Shown: positions 29,015 to 39,974 of the stretch, piece by piece
Numbering within the stretch: the stretch's first letter is position 1
How the letters are laid out: every line of letters begins with the position of its first letter
Origin: an uncultured Clostridia bacterium
GTDB lineage: Bacteria > Bacillota > Clostridia > Christensenellales > Borkfalkiaceae
Assembly (NCBI GenBank): GCA_947597925.1
Contig: CANQFA010000004.1
Span: forward strand, 1 to 64,000
DNA: 64,000 bases
Reading direction: 5' to 3'
Made by a program: the position numbers and the translations under genes
Notes under the pieces: generated by a model
Database searches by the model: none
What the model was told of the DNA's origin: nothing
What the model saw: the letters and a program-made list of their open reading frames with translations, nothing else

Positions 29015-29791
29015 TTATAAGAACCGCTCATCGGTCAGGGTGGATACGGGGACCCCGACGAGAGCACGGACGCGCTCCGCAAAGCGGAGGAATCCGTAAT
29101 TTTCGGACGCATAGTGGGTGAGCACGAAGACCTTGAGCCCGCGCTCTGCCGCCTCCGTGATGAGATGGTGCTTGGGATCGGACGACACGAAGGTATCCGC
29201 CCCGTGCGCTATGGCAAAGCCGATGGCCTCCTCGTCGAATCCGCTGCCGCAAAAACTCGCGACCCTTCGCACGGTCCCCTCGCCGTAGACGAGGATGCGC
29301 TCCGTACAAAAGGCGGCCGCGATCTTCGCGCGGAATTCTTCCGCGGAGCACGCCGCGACGTCATAGACACGCCCGTACCTTCCCCCTCCCACCTCTTCGA
29401 GAAAGGCAAGGGCTCTCTCGCCACCGAGGCCGCGCATGAGACATTCGTCGATGCCGCCCTCCGCACAGTCGAGATTGAGATGGGCGGAGATGACCGAGAT
29501 GCCCTCACGGATACACGCGGCAAGCGGGCTCTCCCCGATGTGCATCACGGGGTCCCAGATGGCGGGATGGTGGGTGACGATGACATTGGCGCCCCCCCTT
29601 TTGGCCTCCTCGACGGCGCGCGCAGAGAAGTCGAGGGAAAAGAGGATGCCGCGGACTTCCTCCCCGCATTCCACGAGGAGCCCGCTGTTGTCGCGGTGGC
29701 CGAGCGCCTTCATCGCCTCCGAGACGGAAAAGGGCGCGAGCCCGTCGATGAGCTCATAGAGTGCTTTCAACTTCACGGATGACCTCCACAA
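29015..29791 (-). CDS. Nif3-like dinuclear metal center protein
   Basis: VIVTHHPAIWD, SAHLNLDCAEGGIDECL; between rpoD-trmK and zinc-ribbon gene. Confidence 0.9.
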   Translation of the reverse strand: MWRSSVKLKALYELIDGLAPFSVSEAMKALGHRDNSGLLVECGEEVRGILFSLDFSARAVEEAKRGGANVIVTHHPAIWDPVMHIGESPLAACIREGISVISAHLNLDCAEGGIDECLMRGLGGERALAFLEEVGGGRYGRVYDVAACSAEEFRAKIAAAFCTERILVYGEGTVRRVASFCGSGFDEEAIGFAIAHGADTFVSSDPKHHLITEAAERGLKVFVLTHYASENYGFLRFAERVRALVGVPVSTLTDERFL

Positions 29792-30425
29792 GTTCTCTCT
29801 TTCGTGCCTCGAGCGCCTCGCGCGCCCCCTCTTTCAGGGCGAGGGGAAGCCGCGCCTCCGCCTTCTCGAGCTCCTCCCTCGCATAGAGGAGGAAGGGATA
29901 GGGCGAGGTGCCGTTGAGGTTGTCCCGCCCGAAGCGGAACTCCCGCTCCGTGTAGACATCTCCCCCCTCGGCGCATCCCGAGATGAGATCGTAGTACTTG
30001 CGCCGTGTCCCCTCCGAAAAGGTGTCGTCGCGCAAGATCTTCGCGCCGTGTCCCACGAGGTAGCGGCGCAGTTTTTCGCTGTTTTTCATGGGCTGAAAGA
30101 GAAAGCGCGGCGGAAGATAGGCCCGCTCTAAAATGCCCACAATCTCCTCTCCGCCCAATCCCGCTATGAGCACGCAGTCGCATCTCTCCTCGATCCCCTC
30201 AAGGCCGTCCGCGACGACGGGGATACATCTTCCCTCCGCGATAAAGTCCGAGAGGAGCGCCGTCGCCTTCTTGAGGCTCTCCGCGCTGATATCCGAGATG
30301 TACGCCCGCTCACAGAGTCCTTCCTCGAGCATGTACTTCGTCATGTAGCCGTGGTCGCAGCCGATGTCGGCAAAGACGCGGGTGCGGGGCAGAAAGGAGC
30401 AGATGTGCGCGATGCGCTCCTTCAT
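29754..30425 (-). CDS. trmK: tRNA (adenine22-N1)-methyltransferase TrmK-like
   Basis: FADIGCDHGYMTKYML, DCVLIAGLGGEEIVGIL; downstream of rpoD. Confidence 0.9.
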   Translation of the reverse strand: MKERIAHICSFLPRTRVFADIGCDHGYMTKYMLEEGLCERAYISDISAESLKKATALLSDFIAEGRCIPVVADGLEGIEERCDCVLIAGLGGEEIVGILERAYLPPRFLFQPMKNSEKLRRYLVGHGAKILRDDTFSEGTRRKYYDLISGCAEGGDVYTEREFRFGRDNLNGTSPYPFLLYAREELEKAEARLPLALKEGAREALEARKRELVEVIREVESTL

Positions 30426-31480
30426 CAGTTGAGGAAGTCGCGGAGCTTCTTGCTGCGCGAGGGATGGCGGAGCTTTCTGAGCGCCTTTGCCTCGATCTGG
30501 CGGATGCGCTCACGCGTGACATTGAACTCTCTGCCCACTTCCTCGAGGGTGCGCGGCTTGCCGTCGTCGATGCCGTAGCGCAGGCGGAGCACCTTTTCCT
30601 CACGCGGGGTCAGCGTATCGAGCACGTCGAGCAACTGCTCCTTCAGCATGATGTAGGTCACCGAGTCCCCGGGCGTCTGTGTCTTGTCGTCCTCGATGAA
30701 GTCGCCGAGATGGGAATCTTCCTCTTCGCCGATGGGCGTCTCGAGCGAGACGGGGTCCTGTGCGATCTTCTGGATCTCCATGACGCGCTGGACGTCGATG
30801 CCCATCGCCTCGGCGATCTCCTCGGGAAGGGGCTCGCGCCCATTGGCCTGCAGGAGCATGCGCGAGATGCGGGTGAGCTTATTGATGGTCTCCACCATGT
30901 GCACGGGAATTCGGATGGTGCGCGCCTGGTCGGCGATGGCGCGGGTGATGGACTGACGGATCCACCATGTAGCATAGGTGGAGAACTTGAAGCCCTTCTG
31001 ATAGTCGAACTTCTCCACCGCCTTCATGAGCCCGAGATTGCCCTCCTGGATGAGGTCCAGAAAAAGCATGCCGCGCCCCACATAGCGCTTGGCGATGGAG
31101 ACGACGAGCCTCAGGTTCGCCTCCGAGAGGCGGCGTTTGGCCACTTCATCCCCGTCCTGCATCCTGCGGGCGAGCTCTATCTCCTCCTCTCCCGAGAGAA
31201 GAGGGACCCGCCCGATGTCCTTGAGGTACATCTTCACGGGGTCGTCGAGCCCGATATCGGACAGCGCCTGTTCGAAGAGTTCCCTGTCCCGCTCGTCCTC
31301 GTCGTAGATCGACACCCCCATCTCGGGCAATGCCTTATAGACCTGCTCGATCTGCTGCGGGGTGAGTTCGTACTTTTCGAGGGCGTCGCAGAGGGCGTTC
31401 GTCGAGATGCTGCCCTTCATCTTGTAGGACGATACGATGCTGTCGATCAGTTCATTGAGTTTCTGTTCGGTTACGTTCAT
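30425..31480 (-). CDS. rpoD: Primary sigma factor RpoD/SigA
   Basis: [80 protein letters not shown]. Confidence 0.97.
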   Translation of the reverse strand: MNVTEQKLNELIDSIVSSYKMKGSISTNALCDALEKYELTPQQIEQVYKALPEMGVSIYDEDERDRELFEQALSDIGLDDPVKMYLKDIGRVPLLSGEEEIELARRMQDGDEVAKRRLSEANLRLVVSIAKRYVGRGMLFLDLIQEGNLGLMKAVEKFDYQKGFKFSTYATWWIRQSITRAIADQARTIRIPVHMVETINKLTRISRMLLQANGREPLPEEIAEAMGIDVQRVMEIQKIAQDPVSLETPIGEEEDSHLGDFIEDDKTQTPGDSVTYIMLKEQLLDVLDTLTPREEKVLRLRYGIDDGKPRTLEEVGREFNVTRERIRQIEAKALRKLRHPSRSKKLRDFLN

Positions 31481-33276
31481 GCATTTCCTCCGCTCTGTCT
31501 TTTGAGTGCATTGAGTTTCTTGGTGTATTGGGTGATCCTTTCGAGGCATTCCTGCCGCTCGGACTCATCGGCGGCGGCATACCGCGCCGACTCCTCCGCG
31601 AGCTTCTTATTCAGTGAGGCGATCTCGAGCATATTGAGGCAGTCGCGGAAATATTTCTCCGCGCGCTCCCCGTCGAGATTGTCGCCGTAGTCGAGGTTGA
31701 GTACCTCCGTAAGTTCGCCGTCAGGGTCCATGAGATCGAAGAGCCCGCTCGGGCGGACCTGCCCCGCCTCCCTTCCCGCCGTGATGTAGTCGGCGATGGT
31801 GCGGTGCTCGGGGTCCGAAAAGTCCATCTCCGTGAGGTCGCACGAGGCGGCATAGGGCTTGGAGAGGAGGGCGGCGGCGAGCACGAAGCGTGCAGCGCGC
31901 ATGAGTCCCCCCTCCTTCTTCTCCTTGGGCGCGGGCCTTGCCTCCTCGGGCGCGGGACGGGGCTGAGGGCGGGAGGAGAGATTCTCGAGGTCGCGCATGA
32001 GGGACATCTTGCTGACGCCCGAGAGGTCGGAAATGCGCCCGAGCAGATCCTCCTGCACGGCGGCGCTCTCCGCCTCCTTGACGACGCCGAGTGCCTCGCG
32101 GATGAAGTCCCGCTTCTCGTAGGGGTCCTTGAGGTCGTACTTCCTGCGCACGGAGAGGAGCTTGAAGTCGATGAGGGGCATGGCGGCATCGAGGCAGGCG
32201 CGGTAGCCCTCCGCTCCCCTCTCGCGCACCACATCGTCGGGGTCGAGCCCGTCGGGAAGGGGCACCACGCGCACGCCGAGTCCCTCTTCTCCGAGGATCT
32301 CCAGCCCGCGCAGGTTGGCGCTCTGACCCGCAAAGTCGCCGTCGTAGCTGATGAGGACGGTGTCGGTGTACCGCTTCGCGAGCCGCGCCTGCTCCTTGGT
32401 GAGCGACGTCCCCATGCTCGCCACGACATTCCGGAATCCCACCTGATAGAGGGAGATGGCGTCCATGTACCCCTCCACCATGATGATCTCGGACATGGGC
32501 CCCGCCCGCTTTTCGCGCTTGACGAGGTTGATATTGAAGAGGTTGCGCTTCTTATTGAAGAGGACGGTGTCGCGGGTATTTTTATACTTCGCGTGGTCGG
32601 TGGGACGAAGCACTCTGCCGCCGAAGGCAATGACCTCGTCCATCGCGTTGATGATGGGTACGATGAGCCGTCCTCCCTCGCAGTCGATGAGTCTCCCCTC
32701 CTGCGTCCGCGCACAGGCGCCGCTCTCCACGCACTCCTCGGCGGTATAGCCCTGTGCCCTCAGAAAGGACGGGAGCCCGTTGTAGTCGAGGGAGGCGCCG
32801 ATGCCGAACTTTTTCAATGTGGAGGGAGCGAGGCCGCGCTTTGTAAGATATGCAACATGCTCCTCCGCCCGTCCCGAATAGAGATTCTTGAGATAAAATC
32901 TCGCCGCATCGCGCATGAGCGCCGAGAGCCTGTCCCGCTTCTTTTTCTTCAGGGAGGCCTCCTCGGCGGCGCGATCGTCATAGGCGGGCACCTCAAGCCC
33001 CGTGCGGGCGGCAAGCAGCTGCACCGCCTGCATGAAGTCGACGTTTTCGTATTCCTTCACAAAGGTGATGACATCGCCCGAGACGCGGCACCCGAAGCAG
33101 TGATAGTACCCGTCCTGCGGGTTGACGGCAAAGGAGGGCGTCTTCTCGTGATGAAAGGGACAGCACGCCCAGTACTGATATCCCCTCCGCTCGAGCTTGA
33201 TATAGGAGCCGATGACGTCGACAATGCCGCACTTCTCCTTGAGCTCGCGCACGAAATCGGAAAAGTCGCTCTTCAT
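31477..33276 (-). CDS. dnaG: DNA primase DnaG
   Basis: [25 protein letters not shown] zinc finger; [18 protein letters not shown]. Confidence 0.96.
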   Translation of the reverse strand: MKSDFSDFVRELKEKCGIVDVIGSYIKLERRGYQYWACCPFHHEKTPSFAVNPQDGYYHCFGCRVSGDVITFVKEYENVDFMQAVQLLAARTGLEVPAYDDRAAEEASLKKKKRDRLSALMRDAARFYLKNLYSGRAEEHVAYLTKRGLAPSTLKKFGIGASLDYNGLPSFLRAQGYTAEECVESGACARTQEGRLIDCEGGRLIVPIINAMDEVIAFGGRVLRPTDHAKYKNTRDTVLFNKKRNLFNINLVKREKRAGPMSEIIMVEGYMDAISLYQVGFRNVVASMGTSLTKEQARLAKRYTDTVLISYDGDFAGQSANLRGLEILGEEGLGVRVVPLPDGLDPDDVVRERGAEGYRACLDAAMPLIDFKLLSVRRKYDLKDPYEKRDFIREALGVVKEAESAAVQEDLLGRISDLSGVSKMSLMRDLENLSSRPQPRPAPEEARPAPKEKKEGGLMRAARFVLAAALLSKPYAASCDLTEMDFSDPEHRTIADYITAGREAGQVRPSGLFDLMDPDGELTEVLNLDYGDNLDGERAEKYFRDCLNMLEIASLNKKLAEESARYAAADESERQECLERITQYTKKLNALKRQSGGNA

Positions 33277-34265
33277 ACGCATCCCTCCTGCGGCACAAAG
33301 AGGCGCTGAAAGAGGTTGATGGCGTAGCGGTCGGTCATGGAGGAGAGATAGTCGCACACGGCGCGCGGGATATCTCCGCCCGAAGTCGAAAGGTAGGGCG
33401 AGGGAAGTTCCTCGTAGCGCTCGGTATAGTATGTATAGAGGGCGCGCAGCATGCGCTCGGCACTCTCCTGTATGAGCTTATTTGCCTGTTCATAGACATG
33501 GGCAAACATGAAGTCGCGCAGCTCGTCGAGGGCCTCCCGCTTCTCGTCGGACATGCGCACAAAGGGTTGTCCCTCCGAAGTTTCGCAGATGTCGCGGATG
33601 GCGGTATTGATGCGGGAGGAGGTGGTCTCGCCGAAGACGCGGACACTTCGCGCGGGGAGCTCGTCCGCCTTCAGAAATCCCGCACGGATGGCATCCTCGA
33701 TGTCGTGATTGATGTAGGCGATGCGGTCGGCGAGGGAGACGGCGGCGCCCTCCAGTGTGGCGGGCTGTCCGCTGTTCGTGTGGTTTAAGATACCGTCGCG
33801 TACCTCATAGGTGAGGTTGAGCCCCTTTCCGTCCTTTTCGAGGAGGTCGACGACGCGCAGGGACTGCTCATAGTGGCGGAATCCGCTCGGACAGAGCGCA
33901 TTGAGCACCCTCTCCCCCACATGGCCGAAGGGCGTGTGTCCGATGTCGTGTCCCAGCGCAATGGCCTCGGCGAGGTCCTCATTGAGGGAGAGCCCGCGGG
34001 CAATGGAGCGCGCGATCTGTGAGACGTCGAGGGTGTGCGTCAGGCGGGACATGTAGTGGTCGCCGTCGGGCGCGAAGAAGACCTGCGTCTTGTTTTTGAG
34101 GCGCAGGAAGGCCTTGGAGTAGATGATGCGGTCGCGGTCACGCTGAAATTCCGTGCGCATGGAGCACGGCGTCTCGGCACGGAGCCTCCCCTTTGTCTCG
34201 GCGGACTTCATCGCGTAGGGCGAGAGAAATGCCTCTTCCTTTTGGTACGTCTTTTCTTTCATCAT
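33273..34265 (-). CDS. Deoxyguanosinetriphosphate triphosphohydrolase-like HD protein
   Basis: RTEFQRDRDRIIYSKAFLRLKNKTQVF, SLNEDLAEAIALGHDIGHTPFGHVGE. Confidence 0.94.
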   Translation of the reverse strand: MMKEKTYQKEEAFLSPYAMKSAETKGRLRAETPCSMRTEFQRDRDRIIYSKAFLRLKNKTQVFFAPDGDHYMSRLTHTLDVSQIARSIARGLSLNEDLAEAIALGHDIGHTPFGHVGERVLNALCPSGFRHYEQSLRVVDLLEKDGKGLNLTYEVRDGILNHTNSGQPATLEGAAVSLADRIAYINHDIEDAIRAGFLKADELPARSVRVFGETTSSRINTAIRDICETSEGQPFVRMSDEKREALDELRDFMFAHVYEQANKLIQESAERMLRALYTYYTERYEELPSPYLSTSGGDIPRAVCDYLSSMTDRYAINLFQRLFVPQEGCV

Positions 34266-34320
34266 CGATATATTTCGCCGAAGGAAGAAAAAACTCCTCT
34301 TTTTTCAAGGAATTTTCTCC

Positions 34321-34338
34321 AAAAATTTGCAAATTTTT
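34321..34338. repeat. 18-bp perfect palindrome
   Basis: AAAAATTTGCAAATTTTT in the dgt-SDR intergenic region. Confidence 0.7.
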
Positions 34339-34355
34339 TCTTCCCGACGTCCTCT

Positions 34356-35054
34356 TCAGATATAGAATCCGCCGTTTACCGAGAGCACCTGCCCCGTGAC
34401 GGAGGGCTCACCGAGGAGATAGAGGACGGCGCGGGCGACCTCTTCGGGCGTACAGAATCTCCCCGTGGGGATCTCCTCCATGAGGCTCTTTTTCTCCGCT
34501 TCGGAGAGGCGGGCATTCATGGCGGTATCCACGACGCCCGGGCTCACGCAGTTCACCGTGATGCCCGCGGGGGCGAGTTCCTTTGCGAGCGCCTTCGTAA
34601 AGGCGATGACCGCGCCCTTCGAGGCGGAATACACGCTCTCGCAGCTTCCTCCCGTCTCCCCCCATACGGAGGAAACGGTCACGATGGCGCCGCCCGCCCC
34701 GAGCATCTTCTTTACGGCGTGCTTGCAGGCGAAGAAGACTCCGCCGAAGTTCACGCCCATGACGCGGGCATATTCCTCCGCCGTGATGTCCTGCACCTGC
34801 CCGAACTGCGAGACGCCCGCATTGAGGACGAGGGCATCGAGCCGAGAAAAGCCCGAGAGGACCCCCCTTGTCTCCTCCTCCGAGGAGGCGTCGGCGCGGA
34901 GAAAGCGCACGGCGGGAAGGAGGGCGCGCGCGGAAGACGCATCCTCTTCCCCCTTCGAATAGGTCGCGGTGACGGCATAGCCCGCCTCGGCGAGGAGCTT
35001 GCATACGGCAAGCCCGATGCCCCGCGTACCGCCCGTGACGAGTGCATATTTCAT
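34356..35054 (-). CDS. SDR family oxidoreductase (FabG-like)
   Basis: ALVTGGTRGIGLAV, NAGVSQFG, YSASKGAVIAFTKALA. Confidence 0.92.
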   Translation of the reverse strand: MKYALVTGGTRGIGLAVCKLLAEAGYAVTATYSKGEEDASSARALLPAVRFLRADASSEEETRGVLSGFSRLDALVLNAGVSQFGQVQDITAEEYARVMGVNFGGVFFACKHAVKKMLGAGGAIVTVSSVWGETGGSCESVYSASKGAVIAFTKALAKELAPAGITVNCVSPGVVDTAMNARLSEAEKKSLMEEIPTGRFCTPEEVARAVLYLLGEPSVTGQVLSVNGGFYI

Positions 35055-35545
35055 AATGTCATCTCCCAGAATAAGATGCCCCGCGCGATCTCTGCGGGGG
35101 TCCGCCCGTCGGTATCGACCGTGAGGTCGGCGACGCGCTCATAGGTCTCCTTCCGCGCCGCGAGCTGCAGCTTCAGCCTCTCGGCGGGGTCTCCCCGAAG
35201 GAGGGGGCGCGATGTGTCCCCGCGTACCCGCCCGATGAGCGTTTCAAGCCCCGTGCGGAGATAGATAAGCTTCCCGCGCTCCTTGAGCAGGGCGACATTT
35301 TCTTCTCTTAAGACGAGCCCTCCGCCCGTGGAGACGATGAGCCCCTCCCCGAGCGCACGGACCTCCTCCGTCTCGAGCGCGCGGAAATATTCCTCCCCAT
35401 GCGAATCGAAGATGGCGGGAATGGGCCCATACTTCTTCTCGATCTCGGCGTCGATGTCGACGAGCTGTCTCTCCGAGATCTCGGCGAGTGCCCGCCCCAC
35501 CGTGCTCTTGCCCGCCCCGGGCATGCCGCAGAGGACGAGATTCAC
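35051..35545 (-). CDS. aroK: Shikimate kinase (GTG start)
   Basis: NLVLCGMPGAGKSTVGRALAE, DIDAEIEK, VSTGGGLVL, RPLL. Confidence 0.93.
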   Translation of the reverse strand: MNLVLCGMPGAGKSTVGRALAEISERQLVDIDAEIEKKYGPIPAIFDSHGEEYFRALETEEVRALGEGLIVSTGGGLVLREENVALLKERGKLIYLRTGLETLIGRVRGDTSRPLLRGDPAERLKLQLAARKETYERVADLTVDTDGRTPAEIARGILFWEMTL

Positions 35546-35964
35546 AGGAAGAAGCTCTCCATGGCGAGAAGATAGCTCTTCTTGCCGAAGCCGAGCACTT
35601 CGCCTCTGCACACGGGCGTGAGGACGGAGACGCGGCGGAAATCTTCCCGCGCATGGACATTGCTCATGTGCACCTCGACGACGGGGACGGAGACGGCGGC
35701 GATGGCGTCGCGGATGGCATAAGAATAGTGCGTATAGGCGCCCGCATTGAGCACGATGCCGTCGTACTTCCCCTCGGCGCTCTGGATGGCGGTGCAGATC
35801 TCTCCCTCGAGGTTGCTCTGGAAGAAGTCGGCCTCGTGTCCCTTGCTCCTCGCAAAGGCGGCGAGCTCGGCATTGATCTTCTCGAGACTCTCTCCGCCGT
35901 AGACCGACTGTTCGCGCCGCCCCGTGAGGTTGAGGTTGACGCCGTTCAAGATGAGCAGTTTCAT
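35542..35964 (-). CDS. aroQ: 3-dehydroquinate dehydratase, type II
   Basis: MKLLILNGVNLNLTGRREQSVYG, LNAGAYTHYSYAIRDA, EVHMSNVHARE. Confidence 0.95.
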   Translation of the reverse strand: MKLLILNGVNLNLTGRREQSVYGGESLEKINAELAAFARSKGHEADFFQSNLEGEICTAIQSAEGKYDGIVLNAGAYTHYSYAIRDAIAAVSVPVVEVHMSNVHAREDFRRVSVLTPVCRGEVLGFGKKSYLLAMESFFL

Positions 35965-36791
35965 GGATTTTCCTCCCTGTATGACCGATAAAACGCCTCC
36001 GCCTCGTCGAGGTCGGGCGTTCTGTCCGTAAAGAGCGTGTCGGCATAATATGCCTGATAGAAGAGCATGGAGCCGCCCGAGACCGTCCTCTTTCCGAGGG
36101 TGCGGGCAATGCGAAGAAATTCGCTCTCGGCGGGCACATAGATGAGGTCGACGGCGGCGCCCGCAAGCGAGAGAAGCTGCTCCCCCACGGACTCTTCCCC
36201 TCTCTTAAAGCGGACGGTCGGCGTCTTCCCCACCGTGTCGTGCATGCCGATGCCCGTACAGTTGACGATGACGTCGTAGCTTTCCGTCTCGACAGAGGTA
36301 AGCGGCTTCATGGCGGGAAATTCCCTTCCCACTTCCGCGAGGCGGACGGGGTCCCGCTCATAGGCCTCGACGAGGGCACCCTCCTCGAGCAGTTTGCCGA
36401 TACAGCTCCGTCCCGCGCCGCCCGCGCCGAGCACGAGGACGCGCCTTCCCTTCACTTCGATGCCCGCATTGCGCAGCATGAGAAGGAAGCCGAAGCCGTC
36501 CGTATTGTACCCCGTGCGCGCCTTCGTGAGCACGGTGTTCACGGCGCCGAAGCGGAGGGCATCCCCCTTGAGCTCCCTGAGATAGGGAATGACGGCGCCC
36601 TTATAGGGAATGGTGACATTGAAGGCATCGTATCTTTCGAAGAGGGCGGGGGCGCGCTCCGAAAATTCTTCGGGGGAGAGGGAGACCCTGTCGTAGGTGC
36701 AGGAATAGCCCAGCTTCCCGAGGAGAAAGGCGTGCATTTTCGGGCTGTCCGACTTCGAGACATCCTTCCCCACTACGGCGAGTTTCAGCAT
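35961..36791 (-). CDS. aroE: Shikimate dehydrogenase
   Basis: VTIPYKGAVIPYL, GYNTDGFGF, LVLGAGGAGRS. Confidence 0.94.
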   Translation of the reverse strand: MLKLAVVGKDVSKSDSPKMHAFLLGKLGYSCTYDRVSLSPEEFSERAPALFERYDAFNVTIPYKGAVIPYLRELKGDALRFGAVNTVLTKARTGYNTDGFGFLLMLRNAGIEVKGRRVLVLGAGGAGRSCIGKLLEEGALVEAYERDPVRLAEVGREFPAMKPLTSVETESYDVIVNCTGIGMHDTVGKTPTVRFKRGEESVGEQLLSLAGAAVDLIYVPAESEFLRIARTLGKRTVSGGSMLFYQAYYADTLFTDRTPDLDEAEAFYRSYREENP

Positions 36792-37846
36792 TTTCCGCCC
36801 CCATTTGCAAGTTCTGCGCGATATTTCTCAAAGGGAAGCTCGAGCTCCGTGCACCTTCCCCGCGCCACGGGGAGAACGAGTCGGACGGACTTCCCTTCAT
36901 TTTTCTTGTCGAGGAGGGCGCGCTCCGCACAGGAAGCGGCGTCTACCTCCCACGGGGAGATGCCGAGCACCTCCTCCGCAAGTCCCGTGAGTTTGTCGAG
37001 ATAATTTTCGTCCGCGCCGCAATATTTCTTTGCGATCTCCGCCTCATAGGCGAGCCCGACGAGGACACATTCCCCGTGCGAGAGTTCGGGATGGGCGGGC
37101 TCGATGGCATGTGCCGTCGTGTGGCCGAGGTTGAGCGTCCTGCGAAGCCCCCTTTCGTAGGGGTCCTTCTTCACGACGTCTGCCTTAAAGGCGATGTTCT
37201 CCGGCACGATCTCCGCGAGAAAGCCGAGGTCGAAGAGGCGGCCGCGGTTCGCCTCCAATCTGTCGAATATCTCCCCGCAAAGCGCGCCGTGCTTCACGAT
37301 CTCCCCCAGTCCGCAGCGAATCTCTCTCTCGGGAAGGGTCCTGAAGAAGGAGGGGTCGGCGTAGACCGCTTCGGGCTGATGAAAGCTCCCCACGAGGTTC
37401 TTTACCCCGCAAAAGTCGATGGCGGTCTTCCCGCCCACCGAGGAGTCCACCTGCGCGAGCAGGGTAGTCGGGATCTGGATGACGGAGATGCCGCGCATGT
37501 AGAGACTTGCCGCAAGTCCGCCGAGGTCGCCCACCACCCCTCCGCCGAGGGCAATGAGGACGGAATTCCGCCTCAGGTTCCCCTCTTTCATGGCGGCAAG
37601 GAGGGCGAAGAGGGTCCTCTCGTCCTTGTGCGCCTCCCCTGCCTCCATGCAGAAGACGGGCACGCCGCCGAGCGCCTTCTCTATCTTTTTCCGATAGATA
37701 CGGGCGACATTGGAATCGGTGAAGAGAAGTCCTCCGCCTCCCACGAGGCTCTTCCGCATGGGCGCGAGCACCGAGGAGAAGACATCTTTCCGACAGATTA
37801 TTTTGCTCTCTTCTCTCCTCATCGAGAAGATACGGATCGTCTTCAT
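36785..37846 (-). CDS. aroB: 3-dehydroquinate synthase
   Basis: ALGGGVVGDLGGLAASLYMRGI, QIPTTLLAQVDSSVGGKTAID, NLGHTTAHAIE. Confidence 0.95.
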   Translation of the reverse strand: MKTIRIFSMRREESKIICRKDVFSSVLAPMRKSLVGGGGLLFTDSNVARIYRKKIEKALGGVPVFCMEAGEAHKDERTLFALLAAMKEGNLRRNSVLIALGGGVVGDLGGLAASLYMRGISVIQIPTTLLAQVDSSVGGKTAIDFCGVKNLVGSFHQPEAVYADPSFFRTLPEREIRCGLGEIVKHGALCGEIFDRLEANRGRLFDLGFLAEIVPENIAFKADVVKKDPYERGLRRTLNLGHTTAHAIEPAHPELSHGECVLVGLAYEAEIAKKYCGADENYLDKLTGLAEEVLGISPWEVDAASCAERALLDKKNEGKSVRLVLPVARGRCTELELPFEKYRAELANGGGKC

Positions 37847-38967
37847 GAGAGGGCCTCGTAGCGGGCAAGGACCTCTTTCATGGTGTCCCCGCCCAAGCGC
37901 TCGGAGACGACGGCTGCGAGCTCTGCCGCAAGCGCCGCCTCGAGGACGACTTCACAGGCCGTCACGGCGCACACATCGCTCCGCTCCGCCGCGGCCACAG
38001 TCCCTTCTCCCGTCGCTATATCCACCGTCTTCAGCCCCCTTGTGAGGGTGGGAATGGGCTTCATCGCGGCACGCAGGCAGAGTTCTTCTCCATTGGACAT
38101 GCCGCCCTCGATGCCGCCCGCGCGGTTGGTGAGGCGGCGGAAGGGCCCCTCTTTTCCTATCTCGTCGTGCACTTCGCTTCCCCTTTTTTTTGCTGCCTCG
38201 AAGCCGAGCCCCACCTCGACGCCCTTGACGGCCTGCACACTCATGAGGGCAAAGGCGAGGCGCGCGTCGAGCTTTTCGCGATAGGTCATGCAGCTGCCGA
38301 AGCCTGCCTTGAGCCCCTTGACGCGCAGTTCGAGGACCCCGCCGAGGGTATCTCCCTCCGCACGCGCCCTATCTATCTCCTCCCGCACCTTTGCGGCGAG
38401 CCGCGCATCCATCATGCCGAGCGTCTCCTCGCGATTTGCAAGGATCTCCTCAAAGGAATATTCTCCCCCGTCGGAGATGCTCCCCACGGAGCGGACATAT
38501 CCCGCGATCCCAATGCCGAGTGCCCCGAGATAGGCGCGAAAGATCTCCCCCGCCGCGACGCGGACGGCCGTCTCACGGGCAGACGCACGCTCCAGGATGT
38601 TGCGGGCGTCCTCCTGTCCGAATTTGAGACTCCCCGCAAGGTCGGCATGCCCCGGGCGCACCGCTGTGAGTTTCCTGAGGTCTGTATCGCACCCCTCGGG
38701 CGCCATGACCTCCTTCCAGTTTTCATAGTCGCGGTTGCGGACGGCGAGCGTGAGGGGGCTTCCCAGCGTCCTGCCGTCCCTTACCCCCGAGAGGATCTCC
38801 GCATGGTCGCACTCCAGCTTCTGCCGTGCCCCTCTTCCGTAGCCGCTCTGACGGCGCCTGAGGGCCCCGTCGATGGCGCAAAGGTCGAGCCTCAGCCCCG
38901 CGGGCAGACCCTCGATGATGGCAAAGAGCCCCTTTCCGTGCGATTCTCCGCCCGTAGAAAGTTTCAT
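37843..38967 (-). CDS. aroC: Chorismate synthase
   Basis: MKLSTGGESHGKGLFAIIEGLPAG, RRQSGYGRGAR, RPGHADLAGSLKF, GGIEGGMSNGE. Confidence 0.95.
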   Translation of the reverse strand: MKLSTGGESHGKGLFAIIEGLPAGLRLDLCAIDGALRRRQSGYGRGARQKLECDHAEILSGVRDGRTLGSPLTLAVRNRDYENWKEVMAPEGCDTDLRKLTAVRPGHADLAGSLKFGQEDARNILERASARETAVRVAAGEIFRAYLGALGIGIAGYVRSVGSISDGGEYSFEEILANREETLGMMDARLAAKVREEIDRARAEGDTLGGVLELRVKGLKAGFGSCMTYREKLDARLAFALMSVQAVKGVEVGLGFEAAKKRGSEVHDEIGKEGPFRRLTNRAGGIEGGMSNGEELCLRAAMKPIPTLTRGLKTVDIATGEGTVAAAERSDVCAVTACEVVLEAALAAELAAVVSERLGGDTMKEVLARYEALS

Positions 38968-39974
38968 TCCGTGTCCTCCGTATGATATGTCAGGATCCAT
39001 TGGTCCCCCGAAAGACGGGCGATGACATCTCCCATCTCGTCGGTGCGATAGACCAAGGCGTAGTCCGAAAGGCGGTCCACTGCATAGACCGATGGATGGG
39101 AATAGTAGCCCGCTCCGCACGAGACGATCGCCGCCTGCGGGGAGAGAAGGCGGATCCAATCGTCGCAGGAAGAACTCGAGGCGCCGTGGTGGGCAACCTT
39201 GAGGATATCCGTCTCCTCCAGCCACACGGGATATCCCGGGGCGTCGAAGAGGGTCCTGTCAAGCTCATATTCCCGTATGATGCGCCGTTCGCGCGTCGAG
39301 GAGATATCCGCCGCAAAGAGTACGTCATTCTCCCCGTAGCGGAAATAGAGCACGGTAGAGGCGTCGTTGTCGTCCGTCTCCCCGAAGGAATAGGGTGAGA
39401 TGCAGACCGCATAGGCGCCCGAGGGATGGGAGATGACGTCGTAGCGCGAGAGGATCTCGGTGGGGATGCCCTTCTCCGCCGCGGTCTTCAGGATTCTCTG
39501 ATAGAAGGATGACCCCGAGCCGAGGACGGGCAGATAGAGCTTTTCCACCTCCATCTTGTCGAAGAGGGAGCGCATCCCGCCGCAGTGGTCGGCATCGGTG
39601 TGCGTCAGCACGACGGAGAGCGCAGTGGGCGCAAGCCCCTTGAGATAGCGATAGATATGGACATCGTTTTCAAAGGAGCCGTTTCCCGTGTCGATGAGCA
39701 GGCACTTCCCGTCGGGATATTCGATGATGCTTGCATCCCCCTCGCCCACCGAGAGAAAGTGGATGCGCACCTCCCCCTCTTCCCGCGCAGAGATCCCGAC
39801 GGCGGGCAGGAGGGTATAAAAGGGCATGTAAGCGGAAAATATCACGATCGCCGTGACGAGGATGGCGCCCGCGACCGTCGCGATGAGCGTCTTGACAAAG
39901 GCGACGAAGGAGGGATTTTTCATGCGCCGCGCCCTGTCGCGCTTTTGTTCAATTTTTCTTTCTTCTTCTGTCAC
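38964..39974 (-). CDS. Membrane-anchored ComEC-like metallo-beta-lactamase-fold hydrolase (GTG start)
   Basis: N-terminal TM; FLSVGEGDASIIEYPDGKCLLIDTG; LTHTDADHCGG; LKVAHHGASSS. Confidence 0.85.
   Translation of the reverse strand: MTEEERKIEQKRDRARRMKNPSFVAFVKTLIATVAGAILVTAIVIFSAYMPFYTLLPAVGISAREEGEVRIHFLSVGEGDASIIEYPDGKCLLIDTGNGSFENDVHIYRYLKGLAPTALSVVLTHTDADHCGGMRSLFDKMEVEKLYLPVLGSGSSFYQRILKTAAEKGIPTEILSRYDVISHPSGAYAVCISPYSFGETDDNDASTVLYFRYGENDVLFAADISSTRERRIIREYELDRTLFDAPGYPVWLEETDILKVAHHGASSSSCDDWIRLLSPQAAIVSCGAGYYSHPSVYAVDRLSDYALVYRTDEMGDVIARLSGDQWILTYHTEDTE

Noticed and set aside
35051-38967. aroC-aroB-aroE-aroQ-aroK cluster as unusual
   Set aside because: An ordinary compact shikimate operon.
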